Source of the DNA: Nymphaea colorata
Taxonomy: Eukaryota > Streptophyta > Magnoliopsida > Nymphaeales > Nymphaeaceae
DNA: 64,000 nucleotides
Direction of reading: 5' to 3'
Assembly (NCBI RefSeq): GCF_008831285.2
Contig: NC_045138.2
Location: 16,959,934 to 17,023,933 of the forward strand
The position numbers were made by a program, and so were the translations under genes. Positions 12,138-25,324 of the stretch are shown in pieces (the first letter of the stretch is position 1; the number at the start of each line of letters is the position of its first letter). The notes beneath the pieces are model-generated. The model was not told the DNA's origin. It did no database searches and saw nothing but the letters and a program-made list of their open reading frames with translations.

Positions 12138-15100
12138 CTAGTATCCATAATTGCCACCATAGACTGATCCATAACCTCCAGCAGGAAGACTAGCAGGCCC
12201 AGGGTTGGAAGGCGGTGAGGAGTACATGGACTTCTGTGGAGGATAAGAATTGTACGCAGAATCAACAGAGTTGAGCTGATTTTGTGTTGGTCCTGCAGCT
12301 TCAGCCATGAAATTCTGCAAAACCAGTGTATTCTCATCAGGAAAGCAAAAATCACCATAACAAGATAATTCTGTAAGCGGTTGAATCCAACTTCTATGGC
12401 AAGGAACCATTTTCAAGGTAAGACACAAATATACCTGGTGTAAGCTTCTCTAGGTAGCAGTTGACAGATCTTTAGTTTTTAAATAGAAAAACTAGAACAG
12501 GTTGACCTTCTTTTCACAGCCATGGCTAATGACTCACAATCAGGTTATATTTGATGAACAGCATAAAGAAACTGTTCCACATATAGCTTAGAATGTTGAA
12601 ACGAGACGAGTTTTAACTGGGCCATGTATTATGCATGTGCATACAAGTCGCATTTCAACTTTGAACTCCAAGAGATTGCACTTCAAAGTTTTTAATTGTA
12701 ACCGACTGAATCCTACATACCTTGTATGGTGAGGCCACCATTTTTCCTTTGTTCTATGTTAGAAAAAAAATCTATTGTATTATCAGGGGAAACCATTATT
12801 CTGGACTAAACAATCTTTTTTTTGTCGAAAACAAAAAAGCATTGAGTTGCCATTCTCAATGATCAATCATGGAAGAAAATTGCTCGAAGACAACCCAAGG
12901 AGGCACAACTTTACTGTGTTCCCTAATGGAACTAACTCAATGGTGAGTTTTTGCTTACATTCAAAATTTTCAACTGGAGAGAAGCAAAAAAAGGTAATTC
13001 ATTGATAAAGCATAAAATAAAATAATAATAACTTGGGAAATAAAATAAACTTAAAAGATCAGACTCATACCTGTATCAACTGCTGAGCAGTTTGTACTTG
13101 ACTTGCAGACCCATTAATTTCAACAGTCATCTCTCCTGGAACACCCCTAGTTTCTTGGATAGTGATAGTGGCTCCACTAGCACGCCGTATATAGCTAATA
13201 CTCGAGCCACCAGCTCCAATCACAGCATCAGCATATGACAATGGAATTTGCATATGCTGAGTAACCTACAAAAGATCACATCCGACTGTCAAACTTATAA
13301 AAAGTGATATTTCAATTGAACGTAATCCACCATTTCTCTAATTTTAGTTACAAAACAAAAGTGATAAAAGTCAGCAAACACATAACTACCTGGGTAATTA
13401 CTGGTTGTGGCTGTGCATTCGGCAATTGATGACCCATTGGTGCATCTCTTCCATAAGCAGACAAAGCTTGGTGAGAGTGTTTATCAACACTAGGAAGATC
13501 AGATGGTGGATAGTAGCTGTCTAGCTGACGTTGAGGAGGCATATACTGTGAACTGTTCCCAAATCCAGAACCGCCAGCACCTGGAAATAGACCACCTTGA
13601 TGGTGGCCCCATGGTTGAGGTGGCATGTTTGGTTCCAAATGTGGATTCATGGACATCTGTCAAAAGTGCCACAAGAGAATGCCAAACACAATTAATTGCT
13701 TTCTAAACCTAAGAATATAAAACATGTTCAAAGAAAATGATGCATCAGGCCATCTAGACACATCAGAAAAGAAAAAAGAAATGAAACTTCAGTTCAGATT
13801 GCTTATCCCATTGTCCAGTGTCATGCTTCATGCAAAACAGCATTGGAATACTTGCATTTGTTTCAAATAGTGGAAGCACGCTCTTATCGACCAGGAACTT
13901 CCTCAATTGCGAGGCAATCAATTCAACTGCTTTATGCACGCCTGTGGGCTCCCCTTGTATCTCAACAACTCTATCATCTGCTAAAGCACAAACTGGCAGG
14001 TCCTCTACAGATAAAAGGGAAACAGAACATAAAAAAAAAAAAAGATTGAAGCTGCTATAGAAGTCAAATGTTTAGAATTAGATCATAAATACGCCTAGTA
14101 GAACACCATCTTTTCTGAAAGTAAGAGGAACCCTTGACACAATAGTTGTTCCTTGTTCCCCAAAAAAAAGTCAACCTAGTCTGAACCATGATGCTTCTGC
14201 AACAGCTGCAAATTTGTTTTGAGGAGACCAAATTACACATACTATACAACTTCAAATTTTTTATCATTGGTTATAGCCTTATTGGCCAAAGGTTTTCCTG
14301 ACTTTGTTCTTCATAAACTAAGAAAACTGAGGAGAGATCTTGCTAATCTTAGTAGTTAGCATCCTTCATCACAAACCAGTTTTATAAAAATCACAAATTG
14401 ACATCGGATCAGCCAGGATGCCGGTTCAATGAATTGGCTGACTCAGCAATTTAGCTGAATCAGTTATGAATCAGAACAAACATTACTAAGATATATATAA
14501 GTATGTAGGGAAATATGAAAAGTAATTTCAAAGGACCTTTAAAATCTTTAAAAATAATTAAATGAATAGTCTACAGACTCTACACCATGTGGTTCTATTG
14601 GATCAACCAGTGAATCAATACAATTTGCCAAAGTTGATTTGAATCGGCCATTTCGGGTCAATTTTAAACAACATTGTCATAAATATTAATCTTAGTGGTT
14701 AGCATTAAACATCACACTGCAGCAACATCATAATATGGACAGTTATACCCTTTTGAAAATGAATGAAGAGACCAAGAGTGCACTTTTGTTAGCTAAAGGA
14801 TAAAAGGAAGAATCAGATATCAGCACCCCAAAAGATGCACTGAAAAATTAAAAGGCAACTCAAAACCACCACCAGGTTTCTTGTTATTAAATGAGTAAAT
14901 ATAGCTCAATTACAGCTTTACTTTACATTAAAATTGAACAAATTTCTAAATTATAGAAGTCATCAGATTATTCTACAATCTTTCAGGTCTAAATGACAAG
15001 TTATATATTGATTTTCTTTCCTAGTCAATGAAACCTGGCCCAAGTCACGCGTTGATAGTAGAAGTAGAGTCTCAGTCACTGGGTTCAAAACATCGGGTAA

Positions 15101-17728
15101 ATGCATACAGAATTCCATCACAACAGGTTATGTGATGTGCACAATGTAGTGTTCAAAACATGCCATTTGCTTCTTTATATTTCTGAGTATTGTATCACCA
15201 CATAAGCATTGTTGATGACAACATGAATCTGGTAGGAAACATGAAATACTACTAAAATGATTAACTATGCTATGTTTTGAAAGTAGTCATATGTAGCTTA
15301 TTAAGAATCCATATGCAGACAACCAGCAAGAGATTCATAAATTTCTAGCAGTGAAGCAGGAAATTTAGTAATATTAACTATTAAGACTAGAATTCAAGCA
15401 TTGGCACCTTAACAGACTAAGCAACACAAGAGAAAAGCTTTCCACTACAGCAGTCCACGAAACCAAAATCATACAAGTTAATATCTAATAGAGCCAAAAA
15501 CCCATCAAAAAAGCTGTCATAAAATAAAATGAATTACCGTAAGATGATTGTGTGGGAAAAAATGATAAATAAATACAAACAGGCAATGGGCAGCATTCCA
15601 CGAAAAACTAACATTATACCAGTTAATATCTGATAGGGTCAAAAGGGCCATCAGATAAAACTGTTACAATACAACATAAAGTGAATTACTATAAGGGGAT
15701 TGTGTGAAAAAAATATAAATAAATATCAACAGGCAATGGTTGCATCATAAAGGAAAGAGTAAAACAACATAACACGACACTTTTAAAAAACACCTGTACC
15801 AAGAACACGGACGGTGCAGTTTGATGCCTCTTGAATGGACTTTATTGTAGCTCCCTGTTTCCCAATCAGGCTTCCAGCCTGGGTAGCAGCAACCAGAAGT
15901 CGTGTTGAAATCATTCCACCTCCACTTGGTGGGGCATGGCCAGATTCACCATCTAAACCATCAATAATACGTTTGTGAACTCTCAGAAGGCCATCCATTG
16001 CTGGAGAAATTGAAGCATCCTGCTCCTCCTTTGCTGAAATAATAACCTTAAAGATGTACAAACAACATGCAGAAAGATAAGTTAGACTATGTGCAAATCT
16101 AAACGGATGTTAAAAATTAAAAAAACTCCTTTTTTTGGGCAAACCAGGCAAAAGCAGAAAAGAAACTGGGGAGAAACTCAGGATATTAGAAGTTTTTCAA
16201 AATATGAATTGAAGAGTACATTTGGATTCCTCAGGCAACTAAACTTATTTAGAGAAGAAGGGACACATTTTATCTGCATTTCTTCAGACAACTGAGTTTA
16301 AAAAGTAGAAACATAATTAACACTGTAAAAGGAATATAAAGTAACTAAAATTTTCTGTATTAAATAAATCAAGTTGGTTTACATTTTGTAAGTCGTCAAT
16401 ATACCTTGACGGTGGCAATTCATGTGATAACTGACAAGACTGTTGACATTCAACAAAACAATGGAATTAAAGTACAGACATATAGGAGTGTATGTGTTTT
16501 ATAATCCCATAAATTTAAATCTGATTAACAACAATCTCATCATGTCAACTAGCACCAGCAGGATTGCTTTACAACTTACAAAAAGCAAAGTTGAGAAGTG
16601 ATTCATTCTTTCTGTCCTCCAGCACAGCTAATGACAGTAATTTGCTTAAAACAGGAAATGGACATATTCCAAAGAATGTCAACTGCTTGATGCCCCAGTG
16701 AATTTGAGAAGATCAAGCACAGAGGAGGAGGAGGAGGAGGTGGTGGAGGGAAGGGGTGAAGGAGGCATGGGAAGAGAGAGAGATTGCAGCACAGACAAAG
16801 GCCAAAAGAGACCTTCTTAAAAACCTAGTTTCAGACAAAATCACCGAAACATGAGACGCTTGAAACCAAAAAAATATTATTATGATGATAATGTAGACAA
16901 CGCCTTAAAGTGTTAATAAGCCAAAGGTAATACACGTCCAGATTACCACCGCTGAAAAATAATATGATGAAGACCATAACATAGGTATTTTCAACAGCTC
17001 GATATTAATGATATGTACCCCTGCCTTACCCACTGTAACCCACATGGTACTCATTGACGTGTTCGTGCATGTGTTGTACCCCTGCCTTACCCACTGTAAC
17101 CCACATGGTACTCATTGATGTATTCGTGCATGTGTAGTGTATCAGCACCTGCACCTACATAGCTGATGAACCAAAGGAAGCAAGAAAAGGAAAAGTAGAA
17201 AGCCATGAAGAAAGAAAATAAAATATGCCATAAGTAAAAGCAGGAGACATGCCACGATAGAAAGGAAAGATAACTGCTTCATAATCAAGCACCTTATATC
17301 TTTACAAAGTGGCATCCAAAAAACACCAAGAATATGAGAAGCTACTTGCTGGTGCCTACACTTAATATATGCATCTACCACAGTACGTTTGCACTAAAAT
17401 AGCCTTTATCAACTCTAACAAAATAGGAGCAACACGAACTCACAGCTCTTTCCGGTGCACCTGGAACACCATCAAGAATCTTAATGCGTGCCCTGCTCTC
17501 CTCACACATCTTTTTGATGAACTCTCCTTTTCTACCAATAATACCACCAACTTTCTGTGCAGGAACCAGCAGACGGAAGACACTCTCCCCCGGCCATCCA
17601 GGCCACCTTTTATCACTACCACCTCCAGCACCTACCTCATCATCACGGGCCCTTTTTTGGTTAGAATGTGTATTCCCAGGCACTCCGGCCGTTTCTTGAT
17701 CAGAAAATGTTTCGGCAGAGGCAGCCAT
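12138..17728 (-). CDS. FLK: FLK-like triple KH-domain RNA-binding protein
   Basis: Six coding exons join in frame: 17444-17728, 15794-16046, 13856-14004, 13390-13656, 13071-13265 and 12138-12314, giving 441 aa. KH1 follows the family hallmark [12 protein letters not shown] and carries GRKG at residues 65-68. KH2 has GKQG at 157-160 and KH3 has GAGG at 335-338. A Pro/Gln/Tyr-rich linker lies between KH2 and KH3, and the tail is Gly/Tyr-rich. Exon joins match the Arabidopsis protein as I recall it. The N-terminus before KH1 is about 50 residues, shorter than in Arabidopsis. FLK binds RNA in the nucleus and promotes flowering by lowering FLC expression. Intron 3 appears to use a GC donor. A 4.1-kb leader intron (about 17739-21857) precedes the ATG. 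PEPPER is the nearest alternative, but the linker and tail fit FLK better. Confidence 0.95.
13850..13855 (-). other. Non-canonical GC splice donor of FLK intron 3
   Basis: On the minus strand the exon ends in ...GAAACAAAT and the intron starts GCAAGT. Only this site keeps phase 0 with the next exon, which starts at 13656 after TTTTGACAG. The nearest GT is three bases further on and would break the frame. GCAAGT is the typical strong context of GC-AG introns. In the pseudogene copy the same site reads GAAAGT. Confidence 0.75.
15450..15740. repeat. Tandem duplication (~145-150 bp) in an FLK intron
   Basis: The motif GTTAATATCTRATAG recurs at 15477 and 15622, and AACAGGCAATGG recurs at 15578 and 15728, with similar sequence in between. 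The two copies are well diverged, so the duplication is old. It lies in the intron between the KH2 exon and the next exon. Confidence 0.75.
17015..17136. repeat. 61-bp tandem repeat, two copies, in an FLK intron
   Basis: Units 17015-17075 and 17076-17136 begin GTACCCCTGCCTTACCC and end near TCGTGCATGTG, and are nearly identical. They lie in the intron between the KH1 and KH2 exons. Confidence 0.9.
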
Positions 17729-18194
17729 AATATAATATCTGTTGAACAAGAATTAAAAGCCTGATCAGCCTATTTCACATCCACAGGAATGCTAGAAGCA
17801 GAACTATGAGTTCCATAATGAATCAGCAATTTGGGATATATATCGATAAAACACATATGAGAACTGGACTGACATTTTCCGCCAATAGTTGGAGAAAACA
17901 AATATAGGAACATGGTGTGCCAATTAGAAGTACTACAAAGTACAACCAACAAAAATAATCTAAAGGCATGTTTCATGATTAAATGAAATACTAAAAATCA
18001 TACACATAATTTGCTAGAACAATTGAAGGTGAAAGAAATGCAAATTAATATCTAACATATCTAATTTAGGGAGTCAGAGTCTCCAGTTTCCTAGATTATT
18101 CACCGAGCAAGCACAAGCCTCAGATTCAAGGTGTGTTTGCCACTTTAAGTATAGAATTCACATTTCAGCGTTGCCGAAAGAGAAATGTCATCAC

Positions 18195-18798
18195 CAGTGT
18201 TATCTGTAACATACAATATGACTCGTCTGGGTGAAGAAAACCTAGACGATACAGGCTCGATACACGATACGTCTGTGTATTGTGCCCATATTGGGTGTAT
18301 CATACAATACACATGATACATCCCATATTTGTATCACCCCATATCTTACGATACGGTGTTAAAATTTGAAACAGGACCCCAAGGCCCCTTTTTGCATCAT
18401 TCTTTTAAACTGAGACCCTCTCTCTAACTAAACTTCTCTAAAAGCTGTAAAGAGGGAGAGATTTTGCTGGTTTCTCCAAAAAAATTGCTGTTTTGAGGAA
18501 GTAACTATCGATTTATTGAACTTGTAATGTAGTTTACTAGACTGAAGAGTCTATAACACTCTAAGGTCTAAAGTCTAAACTCGTATGTGATAGATGCTCT
18601 TTAAATTTGTTATGCGCTTTTTTTATATGAAATATATTGCTCTTGATTTTTCTGCTTTTTTGGATATTTTCCTTATTCTTTACTATTTTTAGTGTTTTTT
18701 AATTAAAAATTCAATTTTACGATACGTTACGGTACATTTATGATACGTTATAGGTCAGCCCGACCGATACATGATACGATATGCCAGTGACAACATTG
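18195..18798. mobile_element. hAT-like non-autonomous element in the FLK leader intron
   Basis: The ends are imperfect inverted repeats, CAGTGTTATCTG on the left and CAATGTTGTCAC when the right end is read inward. They are flanked by an 8-bp direct repeat matching at 7 of 8 positions (GTCATCAC at 18187-18194, ATCATCAC at 18799-18806). The interior is rich in ACGATACG-like motifs. A second copy of the flanking sequence at about 20340-20420 lacks the element. Eight-base target duplications and a CA-start terminus are typical of hAT elements. No transposase is encoded. Confidence 0.7.
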
Positions 18799-20334
18799 AT
18801 CATCACATCATTTGTTAAATGACAAAACAAACCATATAATCAGCATTTTATAAAGCCAATGACAAACAATTTTTTCTGCTATTGTTCGCTAGACAAACAA
18901 GTGTTTAAAGAATCATCCTCTTCCCTGAAATATACATTATTATAAGTCGTATTCTATGGTATCAAAAGCATACCTATGCCTGGTAGGCTTCCTAGGCTTG
19001 TCTGGTCATTTAGCGTTACATGTCCTACACAATCTGGAACAGAAGAACACCTTGGGCTGGCTCAGCTATGCACCCAACAGCCTAGGCTTTTCCCCTTTTC
19101 CTGCTGTCTAATCAGGATTTCTGTTTTCCTCTCTCGCTCTTTGTCTTCCTCACCCACACCTATGCCCACAATTGCATGTGCACCTATGTGACAGCTCATA
19201 AAAGGCATCCTAACTTAGAGCTTCTCTTTTCTGAGTTCTGGCATGTCAGACATTCTATCCAGAACAATGTTATCAGCCTAATTTCCTACCCACTAGAGTA
19301 AAGTTGCATATTTCAGCTGTCAAACAATATTTTAAAGCTTCTCAAAAGTGCAAGACTTAGCTTGAGCAAAGTATGTTGTCTCTTTCAAGATTTAAGGAGG
19401 TACTTGCCATCACAATTATGTTTGTTATGTCGGTACACAGGCCACACATACACAGTTGATAATGCATTCAGGTCTTGCTCAAAACTAACTAGCAGTAGCC
19501 ATCATGGTTTGGCCACATGGAGCATAAAGAATGTTCTTGCCGAAGTCAAATCTTTGTTGAAGGTTATAGGCCACAAATGGTAGTACAGGAACTCTTTCTT
19601 TTGCCTTTTAAACTGAATTAAGTGAATTCTCTTTAGGGTAAGAAAGATTTATAACAAAAGGTGACTGATTTAGCTTTAAAAACATTTCAAAAAAAAAAAG
19701 AGAACAACTCACATGACAATGTTAGTAGCTCCTCATCACAGTTGCTAGAAACTTTCAAAACCTTTCAAAATCACCTAAGAAACACAAAAGCATGCCTCCT
19801 TTCATGCTTATGGAGATATATGGTTATAATATAAATTTTAACCTCCACAGCACTGAAATACATTTACCCACAAGATACTGAAAACAATATTTTATTAAAG
19901 GCATAAATGGTTAATGGTTATTTATTTAGAATACTCTTGCTTTATGATTAGAGTACAATAAACAAGGCTATATTTTGCCAAAAAGGTTCACACAATGCAA
20001 ATCAGCAAAAAACATTGTGTTCACTTTTTTTTTAAGACCATTTCTTATCAGTTTAATAGCCATCTTAAGCACATCTCCTTATGCCGCCTAAGCCTCTCAA
20101 AGGTGACAGTCCAATCATTTCCAGAGTTTTCCCTTTCTCAATTTCTGGACCAGTTTTCTATCTCATTAGCTACAAATTTGGTGTTTCTATCTGTGATCGT
20201 GGCCAGTCATTTATCTGCATTTTAGATTCTTCTTTCTATTACTTTTCTTACATGTGCTAGATTGGCACCTTCTTTTAAGTTCCTATTGCTATCCTTCATG
20301 CATATGACACATTAACACCTCTCTACCTCAATTA

Positions 20335-20560
20335 CAGAATTCACATTCAGCGTTACCAAAAGAGAAGTATCATCAAATCAATTTGTTAAATGACAAAATA
20401 AACTATATCATCAGCATTCAATAAAACCAATAACAACAAATCTTTCTGATACTGGTGGGCTTAAAACTGGTGTTGCTGTGGCAAGCTCTAGTAGACATGA
20501 ATCATCCTCTGCCCTAAAAGATATATTATTATTAAGTCTAAATAACATGGGTATGTGTGA
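20335..20560. repeat. Paralogous copy of intron sequence at 18.16-18.19 and 18.80-18.96 kb
   Basis: Motifs such as TTCACATTCAGCGTTRCC, TTTGTTAAATGACAAAA and GAATCATCCTCT recur in the same order as in the 18.16-18.96 kb region, minus the transposon there. I read this as an old direct duplication inside the FLK leader intron. Confidence 0.7.
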
Positions 20561-21462
20561 CTGCCCCACATACCTGCTCCGGTATGTGGAAGCAGGTACG
20601 GCAGGGCCAATGGTACGGCTTCGATAGGATCTGGGTCAGACCCATTCCAAACCATAATATATGAATGTTTAAAAGAAAAAATGTCAAGTTTCACCTCGAT
20701 CAAGTGGATATTGCCATAGTGGTTTCATGTGCTCAATAGGTCTATTATCCCATGAAGTTGAAGTCAACAACCTGAAAATTAGTATGTTTCTTGTACCCCA
20801 TAAGGAGCGTAAGAAGCCATTGTTTGCACGATTTTGTGCCGCTGCACTAACCTGAAATTATTATTGTATAGATGCAATGCCCCTGGCAGGCCGGCATTGC
20901 AATTACACCATAGTAACCCCAGACCACTACACCAAAACACAACATACAAAAGAAAGGTCAAGGATAAACAAAGGCAAGCACGTGTAATTATCTTCTCATA
21001 GGTGCCAACAACGAAAAAACTACAAGCAAACAACATTGATCAGCTACAAGACCTATGGAGGCAAAGGCAAATATCCCCAAGCTATCTCGATAGGTTGCAA
21101 AATGAATGGGCTGCATTGTTACATGCGTTACACAGCCATCTCTTAAAAGTAATGACAAAGCAACAGTGAGCATTGCCCTGAACCTCAATCTTCTGGTTCA
21201 ATGTCCCTCTTGTTTCCAACTGAAAATTACCCTTCTAAAACAGCGGCTACCAACAACTACATATCCAATGAAACTCATTCACCAAACGAAACCAGATGGC
21301 TGCGAGCAGTCCAACACCGCCAAGCCAAAAAAAGGAGGACTGTGGAGTCAAGACTGAAAAACAAAAAAACACCCCTGGAAAAAACAAGACCGCCACAGTA
21401 ATGAACACGCGATGAATAACACAGGTACCCACAAACATTCGCATTTAGAAACGCCATACCAC

Positions 21463-21476
21463 GCAGAGAGAGAGAG

Positions 21477-21533
<57 letters not shown>
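21463..21533. repeat. (GA)n microsatellite in the FLK leader intron
   Basis: An almost pure GA dinucleotide run of about 70 bp with one AAAA interruption. Confidence 0.97.
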
Positions 21534-21536
<3 letters not shown>

Positions 21537-21857
21537 GAAAGGTTACAGAAACACTAATAATCAATTATTGCTAACTAATTCACCCAAAAAAACAAACGCG
21601 CAAGAGAAGCCATCTCCCAAATTGTTCGTAACTCAGGAGAACGCACGACAGAAAGCATTCCGAATAAGCTAAACGCGAGACTCAAGCCAATATGCTGGTT
21701 CGCCTCCCACCAACCAAAACCCTAGAACAACGCCACAGACGCCAAATTCGGAGAAAACGCGAATGGAAAGCCAAAAAGCGACTACAGTACAAATCTTGCA
21801 CCAAACCAAAAAAATGGAAAAGAAACAGAAGAATGGATAAGGCAGACGGCAACTCAC

Positions 21858-22110
21858 AGTACTTTCAGTAGGTAGAGGAGAGAGATTCCTGCGATGGATC
21901 CTTTAATGGCGGAAACAGCGAGGACGCCAGCAATTTCTTCAGAGGGAGGGAGAGAGCGAAGGAGAGAGAAACTAGGGGTTTGTGGGTTGTGTGCTAAGCG
22001 CGGTTCGATTGCCTCGCTCTCCCTCTCTCTCTGTCCCTCGCGTGAACACACGCACAAGACAGACCCACACCCACACGTTGGCTTCTTTTCCGGGGTTCCC
22101 CTGTCCAGCA
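21858..22110 (-). promoter_or_regulatory. Probable FLK 5' UTR exon and promoter-proximal DNA
   Basis: Read on the minus strand, this is purine/pyrimidine-biased leader-like DNA ending in a good donor, ACT then GTGAGT at 21852-21857. The matching acceptor CAACAG lies just upstream of the start codon, with the exon resuming at 17738. A 5' UTR intron is common in this family. The transcription start itself is not visible. Confidence 0.5.
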
Positions 22111-23260
22111 CTTACGGGCGTATTCAGTTCTCCCTTTTTGTAATTGACGGATTCGTGCCTCTCTTTTTTAAACTTTAAATCAGAACTTAAATTTAGTTTG
22201 CCAGTAAAATGACATAATACAATTAAAAAAAAACAAGATTTAATTAAAAAATAATTTAATATGTGATCTTACAAAGTCAGTGTGCAAACAAAAGTACAAA
22301 CTAACTCTTAACCATAGATTAGTTTCACAATTCTTGTTAGTTTAAGCCTGTTTGGTATTTTTTTTGTTTCACTTAGCCCCACACAAAAACTGGTTTGGAA
22401 GAAGGAACAGATGGGACAGGTTGTTCTCGTTAAGATGCTAAAATGATGTCCATGTTGAACACACACAAATTATTTGCATATTGAAATTCCCTGCACCTCT
22501 TCTCCAAGGAGCAGGGAAATGGCATCCAATATGATTCCATGCGTTTTAATTAAGTATTTCAACTAGCTGTGGGATTAACTCTATGTGTCGAACTTTAACC
22601 TCATTACGACTTGAAATCTTAACTCTGAATTTTAACCAAGTGAATAGAGTGCATCTTTTGATTCGTCGACGTCGCACATGAGTGGCTCACTCTTCTCTGT
22701 CGTTCTAATTTGCAGTATTAATTTCTCTGTTGTTCCAAATCCACCGAATATATTCGGGGAAACCATTCGTCATGGCCTTCATCCATGATGCATATGTAAA
22801 GTTTTTGAAAGTTATGTGCACAAAGTATTAATGAGAAAACTTGCGAGCGCCATAATATGTGCCAAAATTCTCGTGCGCAGGCACTCTCCTTACAAGCAGC
22901 ACAGTCGGCGGAAAAGAAGGAAGATGAGGACGCAGAAAAAGTAGACATGAGAGAAAGATGCAAAATAAAACCTCACTTGGATAGAGCTCTTCACAGTGAT
23001 GATGGAGATGAATGAAGCTGCTTGCAGCAACGAAGATGATCGCAGGACCGGTAGCCGGAATGGAGGGAGGCGGTGAGCAACAGAGAGAGCCACGAAGAAG
23101 GGCGTGGCGGTGGCAGTGAGGAAGAGACAAAGGGAGCAAGAGAGAAGGGGAGAGATAGAGGAGAATGAGAGGGAGAAGAAGGCTCGAAGGCGAGTGACAG
23201 TAGACGCTTTCGAGCGTCTGTTCTGTGTTCTCATTCAGAACGATGCATACTCTCTCTCTT

Positions 23261-23301
<41 letters not shown>

Positions 23302-25320
23302 GTTCAAACCTACTTTGCATGATGACGGGACGCAAAATCTTTATCATTAATGTTTTATTTAGTTTAAGACTCAAAATATAAAAAGTTTAAAACAATTTTA
23401 GGATTTATTTAATCAATTAGTTAAAAATGTTGGCACCACTATTGTTGGAGACTTAAAAAGTTTTCATAATGTATAATTTACTTAATTGAGAAAAAAACTT
23501 TAAGGGGGCAACTAATAAAAAAGTTATTTTATTTGGCCAATTAATAAATATTTTTTAATTAGACAAACAATTATATGACCAAGAAACCTTTTTTAATTAA
23601 CCCGGTCGAGTCATTACCGGGACATAATATTGGACACACTAATTAAGAATTCTCAACAAAGTTTGTTATTTTTTTAGAAATATAAAAACTAACATTGAAT
23701 AAACACAATTAACTTAGTTGATTATGAACCATTTGGTTAACTTAGTTGATGGTCTATAAGGTATCATGTGCAAAGTTATCAGCGACGGCAAATGTCTTAT
23801 TGGCAATGGTAATCGCGGTCGCCAATGGTACTTTGTGGCATGATTTGATTCGTATTATGACACCTTGGTCCAATGGTCCCCAATTGATGAGAAGTAACCA
23901 ACATCATTTTTCACATGCATTTGCAACTTTATTCATTATGGGTCGGAAAATGGTAGGGACTACGATGATAGTTTATGAGAAAGCACATATCAATCATATT
24001 ATTAAGTGATTATGTTTTTCATATGTTGGACTATATATTTGAGCCCTACCTTAGATGGTTAGGGATTTATAGGGTTTGTCGTCATACTGTGAAGATTTAG
24101 TCTTCTGTTTATTCTCTTTTTCAGGTTTTGACATACTCAAGGCAGCAGTCATCTATGCATCGTATTTTTGTCCTATCGATGTCTTGTTTTTTTGTTTAGA
24201 AATCAAAGATTTATTTTGAGAGTGTTTTCGTCATGAGGGTCTCAACTAATTTCTTCAAGTTCAAACTCATTCACCAATCTTTTCGTGGTGTAGATCGTAA
24301 CATTATCATTCTCAATCTTTCTCTCTAACATCAGTTTAGCTAACCAATGTCCTCTCTGTCTCACCGCGGCTAAGTCTCGGATCCACCTTTTTACTTTTTA
24401 TCATTTCTTCTTTGGTGTTCTTACCTCTGCATGACCTTTCATTTTTAGTAGTCTTTCAGATCCACTCTCCATTCGTCTTTTTTCCCTCTTTTGTCATTCC
24501 TCCTACATGTCCATTTTCTAGGGTCGTGTTTGTAGGTTGTGGTTCATTTTTCTTTAGTGGTGCATTTGATAGGAGAGCAACAATAAGGTCTTCAGGGGTA
24601 CCTTCTCATCGCCGAATTTTGTGGCTCGTCTTATGCAGGGGATGTCCAGTTTGCTATTCGGCTGCGGCGCCTTGCTCGGTCTGTAGCTGGGTGACTGTGT
24701 CGCTCCTTCTATCTATTCTCTCCCCACTCCTCTTATTTTGTTTTGTTGTACGGTTGTCTTGCATATTTAGTCTTTTTATTTCTGTTCTTGCGGTTTGCTT
24801 TTATATCTAGGGGACATCTTGTCCCCAAATTTTGTTATGAATTTTCATTTTATCGGCTCTCTTCAAATAATTTTTTGAATGGAATGATGGAGTTTATTAG
24901 CTTTTTAAAACATTTGGCTTTGTTGAGGCATTGAAGCAATCGTCTTCTCTCCGAGAGATTAAATGCAAATTTTGCCTTTCCCCTTTACAATCAGGTAGGC
25001 TAAGCAGCTTATTGTAAATGCAAAGGACAAAATTCACACGAGACAAGACATTTAATTTACCTCTATCCACAATCACCAAATTTCTCCTAATACAAACATA
25101 TTCTCTCTGTTATGCGCTCACCTTTTCTTGGTGGTTGTAGTTAACCTGTCGATCACCCATTATAGCACCACAAAATACACACCAAATAAAATACAAGTAA
25201 CGATAGAAGCTGACTGCCTCAATGCCTCAACAAACTCAAAGTGATGGACTTAGCCGACAGGTGCGGACTCATGCTTAGGAGACGCCTAGGTGTGGACTAG
25301 TCCGCGCCTTAGCAACTAAG
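22111..25320. other. Intergenic, repeat-derived, no supported gene
   Basis: It contains (AT)n at about 23262-23299, a repeat block shared with 29.4-29.7 kb, and an unrecognised open frame at 24412-24810. That frame is Phe/Ser/Cys-rich and matches nothing I know. The rest is AT-rich unique sequence. Confidence 0.55.
23680..24320. repeat. Dispersed repeat, copy 1 (partner at 29440-29760)
   Basis: The segment about 23715-23940 matches 29465-29685 over most of its length, with shared strings such as TTATGACACCTTG and CCAATGGTCYCCARTTGATG. A further shared stretch around CAATCTTTTCRTGGTG occurs at 24276 and 29727. Neither copy has an intact gene. The family is not identified. Confidence 0.8.
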
Positions 25321-25324
25321 ATCT

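Noticed and set aside
22688..22712. Sequence resembling the complement of miR156
   Set aside because: It has an internal base swap and an extra base relative to miR156, and no matching hairpin arm lies on either side.
22828..23307. 159-codon minus-strand open frame
   Set aside because: It starts in the (AT)n repeat, giving Ile-Tyr repeats, and continues through low-complexity CT-rich DNA with no recognisable domain.
24412..24810. 132-codon plus-strand open frame
   Set aside because: Phe/Ser/Cys-rich, no known domain, no splice context, and flanked by repeats.
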